DNA from: Penaeus vannamei
Taxonomy: Eukaryota; Arthropoda; Malacostraca; Decapoda; Penaeidae
Length of the DNA stretch: 20,000 nucleotides
Reading direction: 5' to 3'
Assembly: GCF_042767895.1 (NCBI RefSeq)
Contig: NC_091555.1
Location: 34,796,048-34,816,047, forward strand
How positions within the stretch are numbered: position 1 is the first letter of the stretch; each line of letters starts with the position of its first letter. The notes beneath the pieces were generated by a model that saw only the letters and a list, made by a program, of their open reading frames with translations, had not been told where the DNA came from and did no database searches. The translations under genes were made by a program, and so were the position numbers. This document shows positions 1-10,476 of this stretch, one piece after another.

Positions 1-430
1 CTTCCCTCCCCAGCCTTTTCTTTTCATTGTCACACATACCCCATCCTTAATATTTTTAACTCCATTTCTCCTCCCTCTCTTTTCCCACTCTTTCTTTCTC
101 TCTTCCCCTCCGTTTTTCCTCATCCCTCTTCCCCTGCATTCCTACTCTTCCTTTCTCTTTCTATTCTCATTCTCCCCTCTCTCCACCTTCCCCAGTCTTT
201 CCCTTCGCTGTCACACATACTCCCCTGTCCTTATTTTTTAAAAATATCCATTACTCCTCTCTTCTCATTCTTCCTTGATCTCTAGCCCTCCCTTTCTCTT
301 CATCCCTCTTCCTCCCATTCTCACTCCTCCTTTTTCTAAATTCTCCTCCTCACATCCACCTCCTTCCGCCTCTTTCCCTCCGCTGCCGCACATGACCCCC
401 CCCCCCTTCCTCTCTCCCTCCACAAAGGGG
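1..430. repeat. polypyrimidine tract of ~180-bp units
   Basis: The plus strand is almost purely C and T. A landmark GTCACACATAC occurs at 29 and 210, and a diverged version near 385, giving about three copies with spacing of 175-181 bp. The third copy ends in a run of eleven C (396-406). The open frames here on both strands are low-complexity consequences of the base bias, not genes. Such mirror-like polypurine/polypyrimidine DNA can in principle form triplex structures; that is inference. Confidence 0.6.
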
Positions 431-620
431 ATTGTTCCCGGAGTGGCGCCTGTCACGGCCTCGGAACGAACGCTTTTGGCTACGCGTTGCCAATGGCCTT
501 CGCAATCAGCCCACCGCATGCGTATTGCCAGTCTATTATGGGAATTCCGCGCTCGTCGTATTCCTTCTCCATGCACCGACTCGCGAATGAAGAGGTGTAT
601 AGATTTCGCAAAGGATTAAT
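431..620. other. GC-richer patch, no gene recognised
   Basis: This short stretch has markedly higher GC and CpG content than its flanks, with several CGCG, GCATGC and CGAA-type motifs and an inverted CCAAT-like GCCAATGG near 490. It separates the polypyrimidine block on its left from polypurine sequence on its right. It could be a promoter-like or conserved fragment, but I see no reading frame, splice structure or RNA fold that identifies it. Confidence 0.3.
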
Positions 621-1480
621 CCGATAAATAGAGAAAGAGAAAGAAAGAAAGACAGAAAAAAATGTGTGGTTTCTGCAGAGGAAATGCTGAAAATGATAGT
701 GAGAAGAAGGATGGGGAGATAAAGAAGGAAGAAAAAGATATGAACGATTATATCGACGGTCGAAGAAGAGAGTGAAATATATTCATGGAATATTACTAAA
801 CTGTATAATGGCATTAATATGCCAACTATTTACTTCCTGTGCTTTGAACCGCGAATTAGGTAATGTATATTTTCCGTTTTTGGTGACGAAATTGGTGAAG
901 ATGTTGGCGATGAATAGAAAGAGCAGGAGAAAGAAAAACTGCGGAAAAGGAAATTAAAAGCGGAGGAGTAAAGAAAAAATGCTCATAAAAAACGCGACTA
1001 TTTTCTGTACCCCGCTCTTTGATCCGCAAATTAACTAGTATATACTTTTTAACTAGTATGTATTTTTCCTTGTTTGCGTCTGACGAAAAAGAGGCTGGTG
1101 AAGATGGAGATAAAGGAATAGATAGAGAGGGAAGAAAGGGGGAGATGTAAAAAAGAAAGAAGGAAAGAAAAATGCAGAAGAAAATATTCATAACAAGGTA
1201 TCAAGAATATGCTTCCCGTGCTCTGTGTTCTCCGCTTCGAGAATTTGCAGTATTTTCTCGTCTCGGTCGGAATAGATGAAAGGTGAGAGTGAGAGACGAA
1301 AAAAGAAGGAGAACGAGAAGAGACGAAAAATGATATCAGAAGTTAGAAGAAAACAGAAAAAAGGTTCATTACAATGTAGGATGAAGGGGAGAAGGAAAGG
1401 AAAATAAACAAGAAAGGAACAGCGGAGTACTAGATGCAAAGGAGAATGGAGGATTTAGAAAGGGTAGGGACAAAGGGAGG
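621..1480. repeat. purine-rich block with weak ~200-bp periodicity
   Basis: The plus strand is dominated by AGAAAG-type purine runs, interrupted by short mixed segments that resemble one another: CCGCGAATT near 848, CCGCAAATT near 1023, and TTCGAGAATTT near 1232. These suggest old tandem units of about 175-210 bp. A direct repeat of TAACTAGTAT lies at about 1033 and 1050. No gene is supported; frames on the minus strand here are rich in F, L and S because of the base bias. Confidence 0.35.
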
Positions 1481-2848
<1,368 letters not shown>

Positions 2849-2864
2849 ACAGAGAGGGGGGTGA

Positions 2865-3050
2865 GATAGATAGATAGAGATGATTGGATAGACAAATAGA
2901 TATATTGAGAAAAAGATAGACAGACAGATAGAGAAAGAGAGAGAAAGAGGTAAATAGATAGATAGGTAGATAAATAGATAGGTACATAGAGATGAAGATA
3001 GACAGATAGATAGATAGATAGAGAGAAAGATAGATAGACAGGTATAGAGA
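2865..3050. repeat. (GATA)n/(GACA)n imperfect microsatellite
   Basis: Tetranucleotide GATA units alternate with GACA, AATA and AGAG variants, directly after the (AG)n tract. The pattern suggests successive slippage and point mutation. No gene. Confidence 0.9.
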
Positions 3051-3208
3051 GATTATTATTGTCATTATTTTATTATCTCTCTTGTCATTATTAGCATCAC
3101 ACTTCGTCCTCGTCATCATCATCATCATCGTAATCATTATTATTACTATCATCATAATCATCACTTATTATTATTATTATAATTGTTATTCTTATTATAT
3201 TTACCAAG
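3051..3208. repeat. ATT/ATC-type microsatellite block, left part
   Basis: Triplets of ATT, ATC and GTC dominate. The block stops at the terminal inverted repeat starting at 3209, and similar sequence resumes after 3715, so it was probably one block split by insertion. Confidence 0.85.
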
Positions 3209-3705
3209 TGGATATATAGCCGTGAACCGGCTATGTTCAAGAAACAGTTATTTTGCCGTGGTGCGTTCTGATTGGCTGGTAAGTCTGAGCATGCGCAGTA
3301 TCAGGCTCGCTGTGATTGGTTGCAGTACGGCAGCAGCGGCATCCGGGTCAGTTCGAATCCTGGAATCATAGAGACAATAGCGTTATTGAAAATGGGCGAC
3401 GTTTTTTTTTTTACTTTCTTTATCTTTAAGCATTCGTAGAACGTTTGGTGTTAGGGCACAGTATCAATGTTTGTTTGGGTTAGGCTAGGTTAGATTTGGT
3501 TTGGTTAGATTGGGTTAGGTGGCCCGTTAAATAACCGATTGGTGTTTGCTGTTAATCATGGCAAAATAGTCAGTCTAACAGCAATGCCGTACACAGTAAC
3601 TGCATGTGGCGCCCCCTGCATATGACGTAACGACCATCGGCCAATCAGAGCGTTTAATGGCAGAATATGTGTCCCGAACGTTGCTGTTTCACGGCACTAT
3701 ATCCA
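3209..3705. mobile_element. MITE-like element with ~70-bp TIRs
   Basis: The left end starts TGGATATA and the reverse complement of the right end starts with the same eight bases. Reading inward, the two ends share GCCGTGAA, GTTC, TATT, TGCC and TCTGATTGGC blocks in register over about 70 bp, with a 2-nt gap. The element is 497 bp, with no plausible transposase frame, so it is a non-autonomous DNA element. Each end carries an inverted CCAAT box (ATTGG). A T11 run (3402-3412) and a TTAGG-like tract lie inside. No clean target-site duplication is visible, so the superfamily cannot be assigned. Confidence 0.7.
3476..3520 (+). repeat. degenerate TTAGG-like tract
   Basis: About 45 bases of GGTTAG, GGCTAG, GGTTTG and GGGTTAGG units. 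TTAGG is the usual arthropod telomere repeat, so this could be a decayed interstitial telomeric-type tract or simple G/T-rich drift. It lies inside the MITE-like element and was probably moved with it. Confidence 0.45.
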
Positions 3706-3714
3706 TTGCCTTAA

Positions 3715-4085
3715 AGCTATTATTATGTTTATTACTTTTGTCATTATCATTGTTGTAACTGTTATTATTATTTTTTTATTATTGATATCATCACTAACGT
3801 CATTTTTATCATTATATTATTATCTTTATTATTGATACCATCGCTACCGTCATTAATATTGTTATCATTATAATTACTATTGTTATTATCGTTATCATTA
3901 CTATTGTTATTATCATTATCATTACTATTGTTATTATCATTATCATTACTATTGTTATTATCATTATCATTACTATTGTTATTACCATTATCATTGCTAT
4001 TGTTATTATCATTATCATTTATTTTGATTACTATCATAATTACTATTACTATTATTTTCATTATCATCATTATCGTCATGACCAT
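3715..4085. repeat. ATT/ATC/GTT microsatellite block, right part
   Basis: Triplet-rich DNA continuing the block interrupted by the element at 3209-3705. It encloses an ordered 24-bp minisatellite. Frames through it give I/M/N or L/S-rich artefacts. Confidence 0.88.
3873..4016. repeat. 24-bp minisatellite, six units
   Basis: Six head-to-tail copies of a 24-bp unit begin at 3873, 3897, 3921, 3945, 3969 and 3993. The unit is built from ATTACTATTG, TTATTATC and ATTATC. Copies differ at only one or two positions, so this is a recent higher-order expansion inside an older triplet block. Confidence 0.93.
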
Positions 4086-4090
4086 TATAG

Positions 4091-4210
4091 TCATCGTTAG
4101 AGAGAACAAGAACGGCAGAATGTGCGAGAAAGAAAGACAGATAACAAGAGCGAGAGGAAGTGAGGGAGAAAGAGGAAGGGATCGATAGAGAGAGAGAGAG
4201 AGTGTGTGAT
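4091..4210. repeat. purine-rich stretch ending in short (AG)n
   Basis: AGAGA, GAAAG and GAGGA motifs, with a short (AG) run followed by TGTGTG at about 4185-4207. No gene. Confidence 0.5.
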
Positions 4211-4470
4211 AGCGAGAGAATTAACAACAGTTGACTGAAGTTGATAATAAGCAGTCTAAACGAATACACAGTTCGCTGAAATCGCTGGGTGAAGAGGGTG
4301 AAATTGAAATCATAATTGCTAAAAGTGTGATGTGGATTATCATTTTTATCCATTTTTTTAAAAATCCATAAGTGTACGTTGTAAAGAGGGAGTGAACAAA
4401 ACAAGGAGGTTATTTTTATGTTATGCTTCTAATACCTATTCCCCTTGATAACCTTTGTGCGTTGCCCGTA
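4211..4470. other. spacer, nothing recognised
   Basis: About 260 bp of ordinary AT-rich sequence between the purine-rich stretch and the 22-bp minisatellite. I see no supported feature. Confidence 0.4.
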
Positions 4471-5745
4471 GAAAAAGTGATGGAATGGAGACAGTGTAGA
4501 AAGTGAAGGAAAGATGGTGAAGAAAGTGAGGGAAGGAAATGAGGAAAGATAGGGAAGAAAGTGAGGAAAGATGGTGAAGAAAGTGACTACAAATAGTGAA
4601 GAAAATGAGGAAAGATGGGGAAAAAATGAGGAAAGATAGGGAAGAAAGTGAGAAAAGATAGGGAAGAAAATTAGGAAAGATGGTGAAGAAAGTGAGGAAA
4701 GATGGGGAAGAAAATGAGGAAAGATAGGGAAGAAAGTGAGAAAAGATAGTGAAGAAATTGAAGAAAGGTGGTAAAGGAAGTGAGGAAAGAAAGGGAAGAA
4801 AGTAAGGAAAGATAGCGAAGAGTGTGAGGAAAGATGGTGAAGAAAGTGACTACAAATAGTGAATAAAATGAGGAAAGATAAAGAAGAAAGTGAGAAAAGA
4901 TAGGGAAGAAAATGAGGAAAGATAGGGAAGAAAGTGAGAAAAGATAGGGAAGAAAATGAGGAAAGATGGTGAAGAAAGTGAGGAAAGATGGGGAAGAAAG
5001 TGAGGAAAGATAGCGAAGAGTGTGAGGAAAGATGGTGAAGAAAGTGACTACAAATAGTGAAGAAAATGAGGAAAGATGGGGAAGAAAATGAGGAAAGATA
5101 AGGAAGAAAATGAGAAAAGATGGGGAAGAAAATGAGAAAAGATAGGGAAGAAATTAGGAAAGATAGGGAAGAAAATGAGGAAAGATAAGGAAGAAAGAGA
5201 GAAAAGATAGTGAAGAAATTGAAGAAAAGTGGTAAAGGAAGTGAGGAAATATAGCGAAGAGTGTGAGGAAAGATGGTGATGAAAGGGAGTACAAATAGGG
5301 AAGAAAGTGAGGAAAGACGGAGAAGAAAGTGACTACAAATAGTGAAGAAAGTGAGGAAACATGAGGAAAGTGAGGAAAGATGATGAAGAAAGTGATGAGA
5401 GATAGTGCAGAAAGTGAGGAAAGATGATGAAGAAAGTGAGAAAACATGATGAAAGTGAGGCAAGAAGGTGAAGAAAGTAAGGGAAGCTAGTGAAGAAAGT
5501 AAGGAGAGATGGTGAAGAAAGTGTGTACAAATAGGGAAGAAAGTGAAGAAAGATTGTGAAGGAAATGAGAAACGATAGTGAAGAAAGCGAGGAAAGATGG
5601 TGAAGAAAGTGAAGAGATATAATGAAGAAAGTGAGGAAAGATAGTGAAGAAAGATAGTGAAAAAGTGAGGGAAGATGGTGAAGAAAATGAGAGAGTGAAG
5701 AAAATGAAGAGCGATAGAAAAACAAATGAGGGAAGACTGTGAAGC
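4471..5745. repeat. 22-bp purine minisatellite, ~1.27 kb
   Basis: The basic unit is about 22 bp, of the form GAAGAAAGTGAGGAAAGATGG plus one base, repeated some 55-60 times with substitutions and small indels. A variant landmark with ACTACAAATAG recurs at about 4583, 4846, 5044 and 5329, and as weaker forms at 5285 and 5521. Spacings of 263, 198, 241, 44 and 192 are near multiples of 22, so blocks of units were copied together. A long minus-strand open frame crosses the tract because the pyrimidine strand has almost no stop codons; its protein repeats every 22 residues (66 nt, three units), as expected when a 22-bp repeat is read through. It is not a gene. Confidence 0.93.
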
Positions 5746-5759
5746 GAATGAAAAAACCT

Positions 5760-6190
5760 TGATCATTATTATTGTTAATGATATTGTCATTACTGTTATC
5801 ATTATTATTGATGTCGTTCGTGTTATTATTGTTATTATCACTAGTATTGTCATCATCAATAAAATACTAACAATAATAAGGAAAATAGTGATAATAGTAA
5901 TCATCATTATTACTACAATCATTATCATTATTATTCTCATTATCATTATTATCATCACTATCATCATTATCTTTATTATCATTATTATTGTCATAACCAT
6001 TACTCATTCTTACTGTTTTTTATTCTTATCATCATTTTCATTGCTACAGTTATTTCTAACCTTATTACTATTGTTATAATGAATTTAATCATTATTGTTA
6101 TCATAACTGCTACTACTACTACTACTATTATTACTACTACTACCACCACCATTACTACTATAACTATTAGTGTCATTCTTATTATATTTC
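5760..6190. repeat. ATT/ATC/GTT microsatellite block with ACT runs
   Basis: Triplet-rich DNA with mixed ATT, ATC, GTT and, near 6109-6160, ACT and ACC units. No gene; frames through it are I/V/T-rich artefacts. Confidence 0.88.
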
Positions 6191-6245
6191 TCATTACCTA
6201 CTTTTTACTTACATCCATAAGTATCATGATGTCACAGTATCCAGG

Positions 6246-6440
<195 letters not shown>

Positions 6441-6770
6441 AGAGAATTATAATTATTGTCAGTGAGGGCCAATTAACAGCTTAAATGAATATTCAGATTT
6501 TGTTCTCTGAAGTAGGTCTAAATGAAGTGATATGAGATTTGACTAATAAACAGTAATGAGTTTGATTTTCATTATTACCAAATATATAAGTCCAGGAGAG
6601 TGAAAGTCGTAAATATGGAATAAACAAACTGATATACCCTTTTCGTCTTATTAAGTGTAAAGCGTACTAAAATGAGGTACTAATAAAATCGCATAATTAT
6701 AAAAATCAAAATTAGAAAGCTCAAATTTCCACCTATACAGATTTTCGCCATGTAATCCTGTGCGCTGTAC
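6441..6770. other. AT-rich spacer, nothing recognised
   Basis: About 330 bp of ordinary AT-rich sequence. No frame, RNA fold or repeat is supported. Confidence 0.45.
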
Positions 6771-7045
6771 GAAAAAAAGATGATGAAGAATATGAAGATA
6801 GTGAAGAAAATGAGTAAGAGATGATGAAACAAATGGGGAAGAGATGTTGAAGAAAATGAGGAAGATGGAGAAAAAATGAGTATGAGATAGAGAAGCAAAT
6901 TAGGAAGAGATAGTGAAGAAAATGAGGAAGAGATGGCGAAGAAAATAAATAAAAGATAGTGAAGAAAGAGAAAAACGACAGTAAAGCAAAAGGAAAGAGT
7001 GAATAAAATGAAGAAATTATTATGAAGCAAACGAAAAGGCAATAA
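6771..7045. repeat. second purine minisatellite, ~24-bp unit
   Basis: Imperfect repeats of the form AGTGAAGAAAATGAGGAAGAGATG, about 24 bp, some eleven copies. The composition closely matches the 22-bp array at 4471-5745 (shared GTGAAGAAAATGAGGAA core), so the two are probably related. The minus-strand frame here is the same kind of F/L/S-rich artefact. Confidence 0.8.
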
Positions 7046-7525
7046 AGAAATAATAAATTATTGTTGAAATAATAGATAATAAGAAAAGGTCTTTTAACAT
7101 TCCATTAACACTCCATTCCTCATTAATCCACAATAAGCCAGTATTTTGTTTGATTTCCTTATATGACTAACATTACAACAAAAAGGATTCACTATTGCAT
7201 GGTAGAATAACATACCAAATTTGTTCTGAATTAATGAAATCCCCAAAGAAATATAGAATTGTCAGCAAAAAATAATATGCATTCGGCTTCAAAAAATGAC
7301 AAATCACACTCCCACCCAAATTGTAAAGATGAAAGCCCTTAGGAGTTTATTATTCATTATTGTCATTTCATAGTTTATGAATAATCAGTGTAATCAGCAT
7401 ATGTGAATTGCAAATGCTGCTCGTCATTAAATGATGCAGACCGTGGGAAACGTAGCAGATTATGTGTTTTATTTATTTTTTTAATTTTTATTTTGGTATT
7501 TGTAATATTATGAAAAAAGGTGTGA
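7046..7525. other. AT-rich spacer, nothing recognised
   Basis: About 480 bp of non-repetitive AT-rich sequence. No coding, RNA or transposon feature is supported. Confidence 0.45.
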
Positions 7526-7917
7526 TGGTATGTATTATAACGGCAACAGAATGATGGCGATGATTATTATCATCGTTACTCCTATCAGTACCAATACTAG
7601 GAACACTAGTGGTAGCAGCAGTAATAGAAGTAATAGCAGTAGTAATAGTAGTAGTAGTATCATCATTGCCATTATTATATGTACATTATCAAGATCAATA
7701 TTGTTATCATCATCCTTATATTACTAATAACAATGATAATGATAATAATAATGAGTATAATATAAATAATCAATATAATAATTACTATCATTATTGTTGT
7801 TCATCTTCCCTTTGTTATCATCATTGTCATTATCAGCATTCACATTATCATTATTATTATTGTAATTATCATCCTTATCCCCAGTATCATGAAAATACTT
7901 TTTTTTTATAATAAAAG
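7526..7917. repeat. triplet-rich block (GTA/AGT then ATT/ATC)
   Basis: AGT/GTA-type triplets (about 7608-7660) are followed by ATT, ATC and AAT triplets. It sits where the variable ATT block of a tRNA unit would be expected, just upstream of an upstream-arm remnant at 8041, so it is probably the first recognisable part of the tRNA array. Confidence 0.8.

Positions 7918-7976
<59 letters not shown>
7918..7976. repeat. (TAC)n microsatellite
   Basis: About 19 perfect TAC units. Its complement is the GTA-type tract at 7608-7660, so the two could pair as a long hairpin around an AT-rich loop. Confidence 0.96.
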
Positions 7977-8130
7977 ATGATAACGATAACAATAACAATA
8001 ATAATAATTATAATAATAAAAATGACTGTAATAATAATAATTATCATTATATACAGAAAATGTTATTGGTTATTCAAAGTGAATATCGACACGAATGTTA
8101 TATAAAACAGGCAAAAGACTTTATCTATAG
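7977..8130 (+). repeat. truncated upstream arm of a tRNA-Asn unit
   Basis: After AAT triplets, 8041-8115 matches the upstream arm found before the tRNA-Asn genes: TTATTGGTTATTCAAA, then TCGACACGAAT, then a diverged form of the AAAGAC segment. The best match is with the arm at 15711-15805. The expected continuation to a tRNA, about 200 bp further on, is displaced to 9290-9399. Confidence 0.7.
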
Positions 8131-8133
8131 CGC

Positions 8134-9269
8134 CCTTATCTGCTATTTACTGCAGTTCTTTGATTGTTTTTGCTGCCGAATTTCAAGTCGAAGCTCCGCC
8201 CACACAGGCATGCCAACCTGTCCAAGCTCACCCACACGCATGCGCAACCCATCGCTGAAACGGTAATATGCCAAATACTTTGTTTTTAAAACTTCATTTG
8301 GCCATTTAAGGAGCATTCAAAGGATATGAAATAATTAGTAATGGAATGCATTTGAAAATGGTACAAGATTATACAAAAATATATATTTATTTTAAGCTTA
8401 TAATAGTTAATAAAATGTAATACAATGAACATCATAGATAATCGAAGGATGCAAAGTCGTTTGAATTCCTCTAGTGACTTAAATTCATCTTTAACCTTGA
8501 AAGAAACAGTTCATGGTTATTTTTCAATAAGCAACACTGATCAACATGGATAATAGATATACTACATGTGTTTTACGATTCATCAAAAGGCAGATATATG
8601 AATTAAATGCTGAGTCAGAGCCATAATAATACGTTAGAATTTGTATACAATTTGAGAGGCAGCAAGTGATCCTCCGAATAAAGCACCACAAATACCAAGA
8701 TAGTATGAAACGTCTTTTGTTTTCCATATAAATGATATTAATGTATATATAACGATAATGATAATTATAATACTAATACTGATAACAAGAATAATAATAA
8801 TAATGATAAAATAACCATCCTTAATGACAAAAATAATTATAAGAAATTTCTGTATTGCTTATCTAAAAAAATATAATCATTATCATCACATTTATTGTTA
8901 CTGTCACTGCTTTTATCACTGTCGTTGTTATTCTTGCTCTACTATCATGGCAGGGATGTGAAGGTCAATCAAGTAGCTGATGGAAATGCAGTGAAATATT
9001 TGGTTATAGGAAATTTAAGTCATAACCCATAATTCTAGCAATGTGATGCAGCATATGGTATAAGCCTTTCAAATCTCAATTATCACAGAATCACATTATT
9101 TCTTAGACTTGTAAAGAAAGCGTTAAGTCAAGAATCGCTCCGTGTGTGAGACAACTGGTTTTGTCCATACGGTACGACACTTTAACCCTATGGATTTTCG
9201 TACGCCCGACAGTTCCGATGCTCTGCCCACTGACGAAATAATTGCAAGCATTTGGTACTGCAGATAAGG
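8134..9269. mobile_element. candidate insertion splitting the first tRNA unit
   Basis: In intact units, about 105 bp separate the CGACAC and GGCCAACAC landmarks of the upstream arm. Here they are about 1.2 kb apart. Near both predicted junctions lies a 10-bp inverted repeat, CCTTATCTGC at 8134-8143 and its complement at 9260-9269. The interior has a GC-richer patch with GGCATGCC and GCATGCGC palindromes (about 8160-8262), plain AT-rich sequence, and an ATT/AAT block at about 8746-8935. No transposase frame and no clean target duplication are visible. It could instead be a local rearrangement. Confidence 0.4.
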
Positions 9270-9289
9270 CCTGAAAAAAGTAGTCCCGA

Positions 9290-9398
9290 TTTTACATCCT
9301 GGCCAACACTTGAGTAGAAATTAGGTAATTTCTTAAAATAAACAAATGAATTAATGAATAAAAATAAATAAATAAATACTGCAATTCACATAGCTTAA
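9290..9398 (+). repeat. degenerate upstream arm before tRNA copy 1
   Basis: TGGCCAACACTT near 9300 and TACTGCAATTCACAT near 9378 match the end of the upstream arm in other units, but the stretch between contains extra AAAT-type sequence. It is the continuation of the arm that begins at 8041. Confidence 0.6.
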
Positions 9399-9472
9399 GC
9401 CTTCGTGGCACAATCGGTTAGCGCGTCCGGCTGTTAACCCAAAGGTTGGTGGTTCGATCCCACCCGGGGGCG
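9399..9472 (+). tRNA. tRNA-Asn(GUU), copy 1, stem-damaged
   Basis: A 74-nt cloverleaf with anticodon GTT at 9433-9435 and no intron. The acceptor stem closes with T5 opposite G68 as a wobble, and the T-arm is perfect (GGTGG/CCACC around TTCGATC). Compared with copies 2-4, T28 is C and G41 is C, giving C28 opposite A42 and C29 opposite C41, so the anticodon stem keeps only three of five pairs. The A box (TGGCACAATCGG) and B box (GGTTCGATCC) are intact, so it could still be transcribed by RNA polymerase III, but the product is probably unstable. I read it as a likely pseudogene. The bases just after it are TTCTT, not a T4 terminator; a T8 run follows at 9569-9576. Confidence 0.6.
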
Positions 9473-10402
9473 TTACTTCTTAAACAGCTGTGAGTATGCT
9501 ATGTTCAAACACCGACAGAAAAGCCGCCTCTATGAACTGAACAATCATAAATGTGTAAAGAGTGCAACTTTTTTTTCTGAACAGATTCCTGACCACAATA
9601 CACCACAAGGAACACAAGGTTAGTAAAACTGAATCAACAAAGAAAAAAACTACTTATGACTTCATTCAGTCAGGAAATGGATTACAAACACTGGTAAATT
9701 GATGATAATGATGATAATTATTAATATGATTATGATTATAATAATTATTATAATCAATATCGTTATTGCTATTATTAATACAATGACCGTCATGTCTTAG
9801 TGTTATTATTATGTTATCATTACAATTATTGATATTATTTTCATCATTACTTATATTAACATTATCATCTTCATGAACCTTAATATTTTTGTCATTATAT
9901 CATTATCATCATCATCATTATCATTGTCACCATTATTAGTATCAATAATAATTATTATTTATCTCATTATTATTACTATTACTATTTTTGTTATCATTAT
10001 CATTAATATTACTTTGATCATTATTATAAACATAATCAGTATTGTTATTGTTATTCTTATTATTGCTATTATTACTATTAGAGACATGGTCACCAATGTT
10101 ATGAACGTTATAATAATAATGGTAATAAAAAAATATTGCTCGTGTTTAACAACAACAATGAATATAATAAAAATGATAATAGTAATAATGATTGTATCCA
10201 TCGTTATCATTATATCTTCAAACGAATTTGATTGCTTATTCAAAATTAATTTCGACACAAATTCTATGTAACATAGATAAAGAAAGACCAATACAATAAT
10301 GGGAGAATTAAATTGCATGGGGAAGTTAAAGTCGAATAGATCCGGTTTACAAACAGGCCAACACATTATTTTAAAACAATTACTGCAGTTATTGATTCAT
10401 AT
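9399..10402 (+). repeat. tRNA-Asn array unit 1 (1004 bp)
   Basis: Runs from tRNA copy 1 to the next tRNA. The downstream arm (9473-9700) carries the shared AGATTCC(C/T)GACCACA, AGTAAAACTGAATCAAC and GACTTCATTCAGTCAGGAAATG segments but lacks the ~280-bp distal half present in units 2-5. That deletion explains the short unit. The ATT block (about 9701-10080) contains the CATGAACCTT landmark at 9872. The upstream arm of the next gene starts with GAGACATG at 10081. Confidence 0.85.
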
Positions 10403-10419
10403 GCCTCCGTGGCACAATT

Positions 10420-10459
<40 letters not shown>

Positions 10460-10476
10460 GATCCCACCCGGGGGCG
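10403..10476 (+). tRNA. tRNA-Asn(GUU), copy 2
   Basis: A 74-nt tRNA with anticodon GTT at 10437-10439, which decodes AAC/AAU in cytosolic translation. Acceptor GCCTCCG pairs with CGGGGGC (one T-G wobble), the anticodon stem TTCGG/CCGAA and T-stem GGTGG/CCACC are perfect, the discriminator is G73, and the 3' CCA is not encoded, as usual in eukaryotes. Internal A and B boxes are complete. One oddity shared by all copies is A12 opposite C23 in the D-stem, where animal tRNA-Asn usually has G-C. The sequence after the gene, TTACTATTTACTC, has no T4; the first long T-run is 10577-10583, 100 nt away. The open frame running through the gene in protein space is an artefact. Confidence 0.93.

Noticed and set aside
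3350..3360. B-box-like AGTTCGAATCC, suggesting a tRNA-derived SINE
   Set aside because: The flanking bases do not form a T-stem, no A box lies at the right distance upstream, and the match sits within the MITE-like element.
3051..4085. Possible CRISPR-like regular repeats in the 24-bp array
   Set aside because: Units are directly adjacent with no unique spacers, and the context is eukaryotic microsatellite DNA.
4429..6000. Minus-strand open frame of 523 codons, rich in F, S, L and H
   Set aside because: It is a read-through of the 22-bp purine minisatellite and adjoining ATT repeat; the protein repeats every 22 residues in step with three DNA units, and no domain is present.
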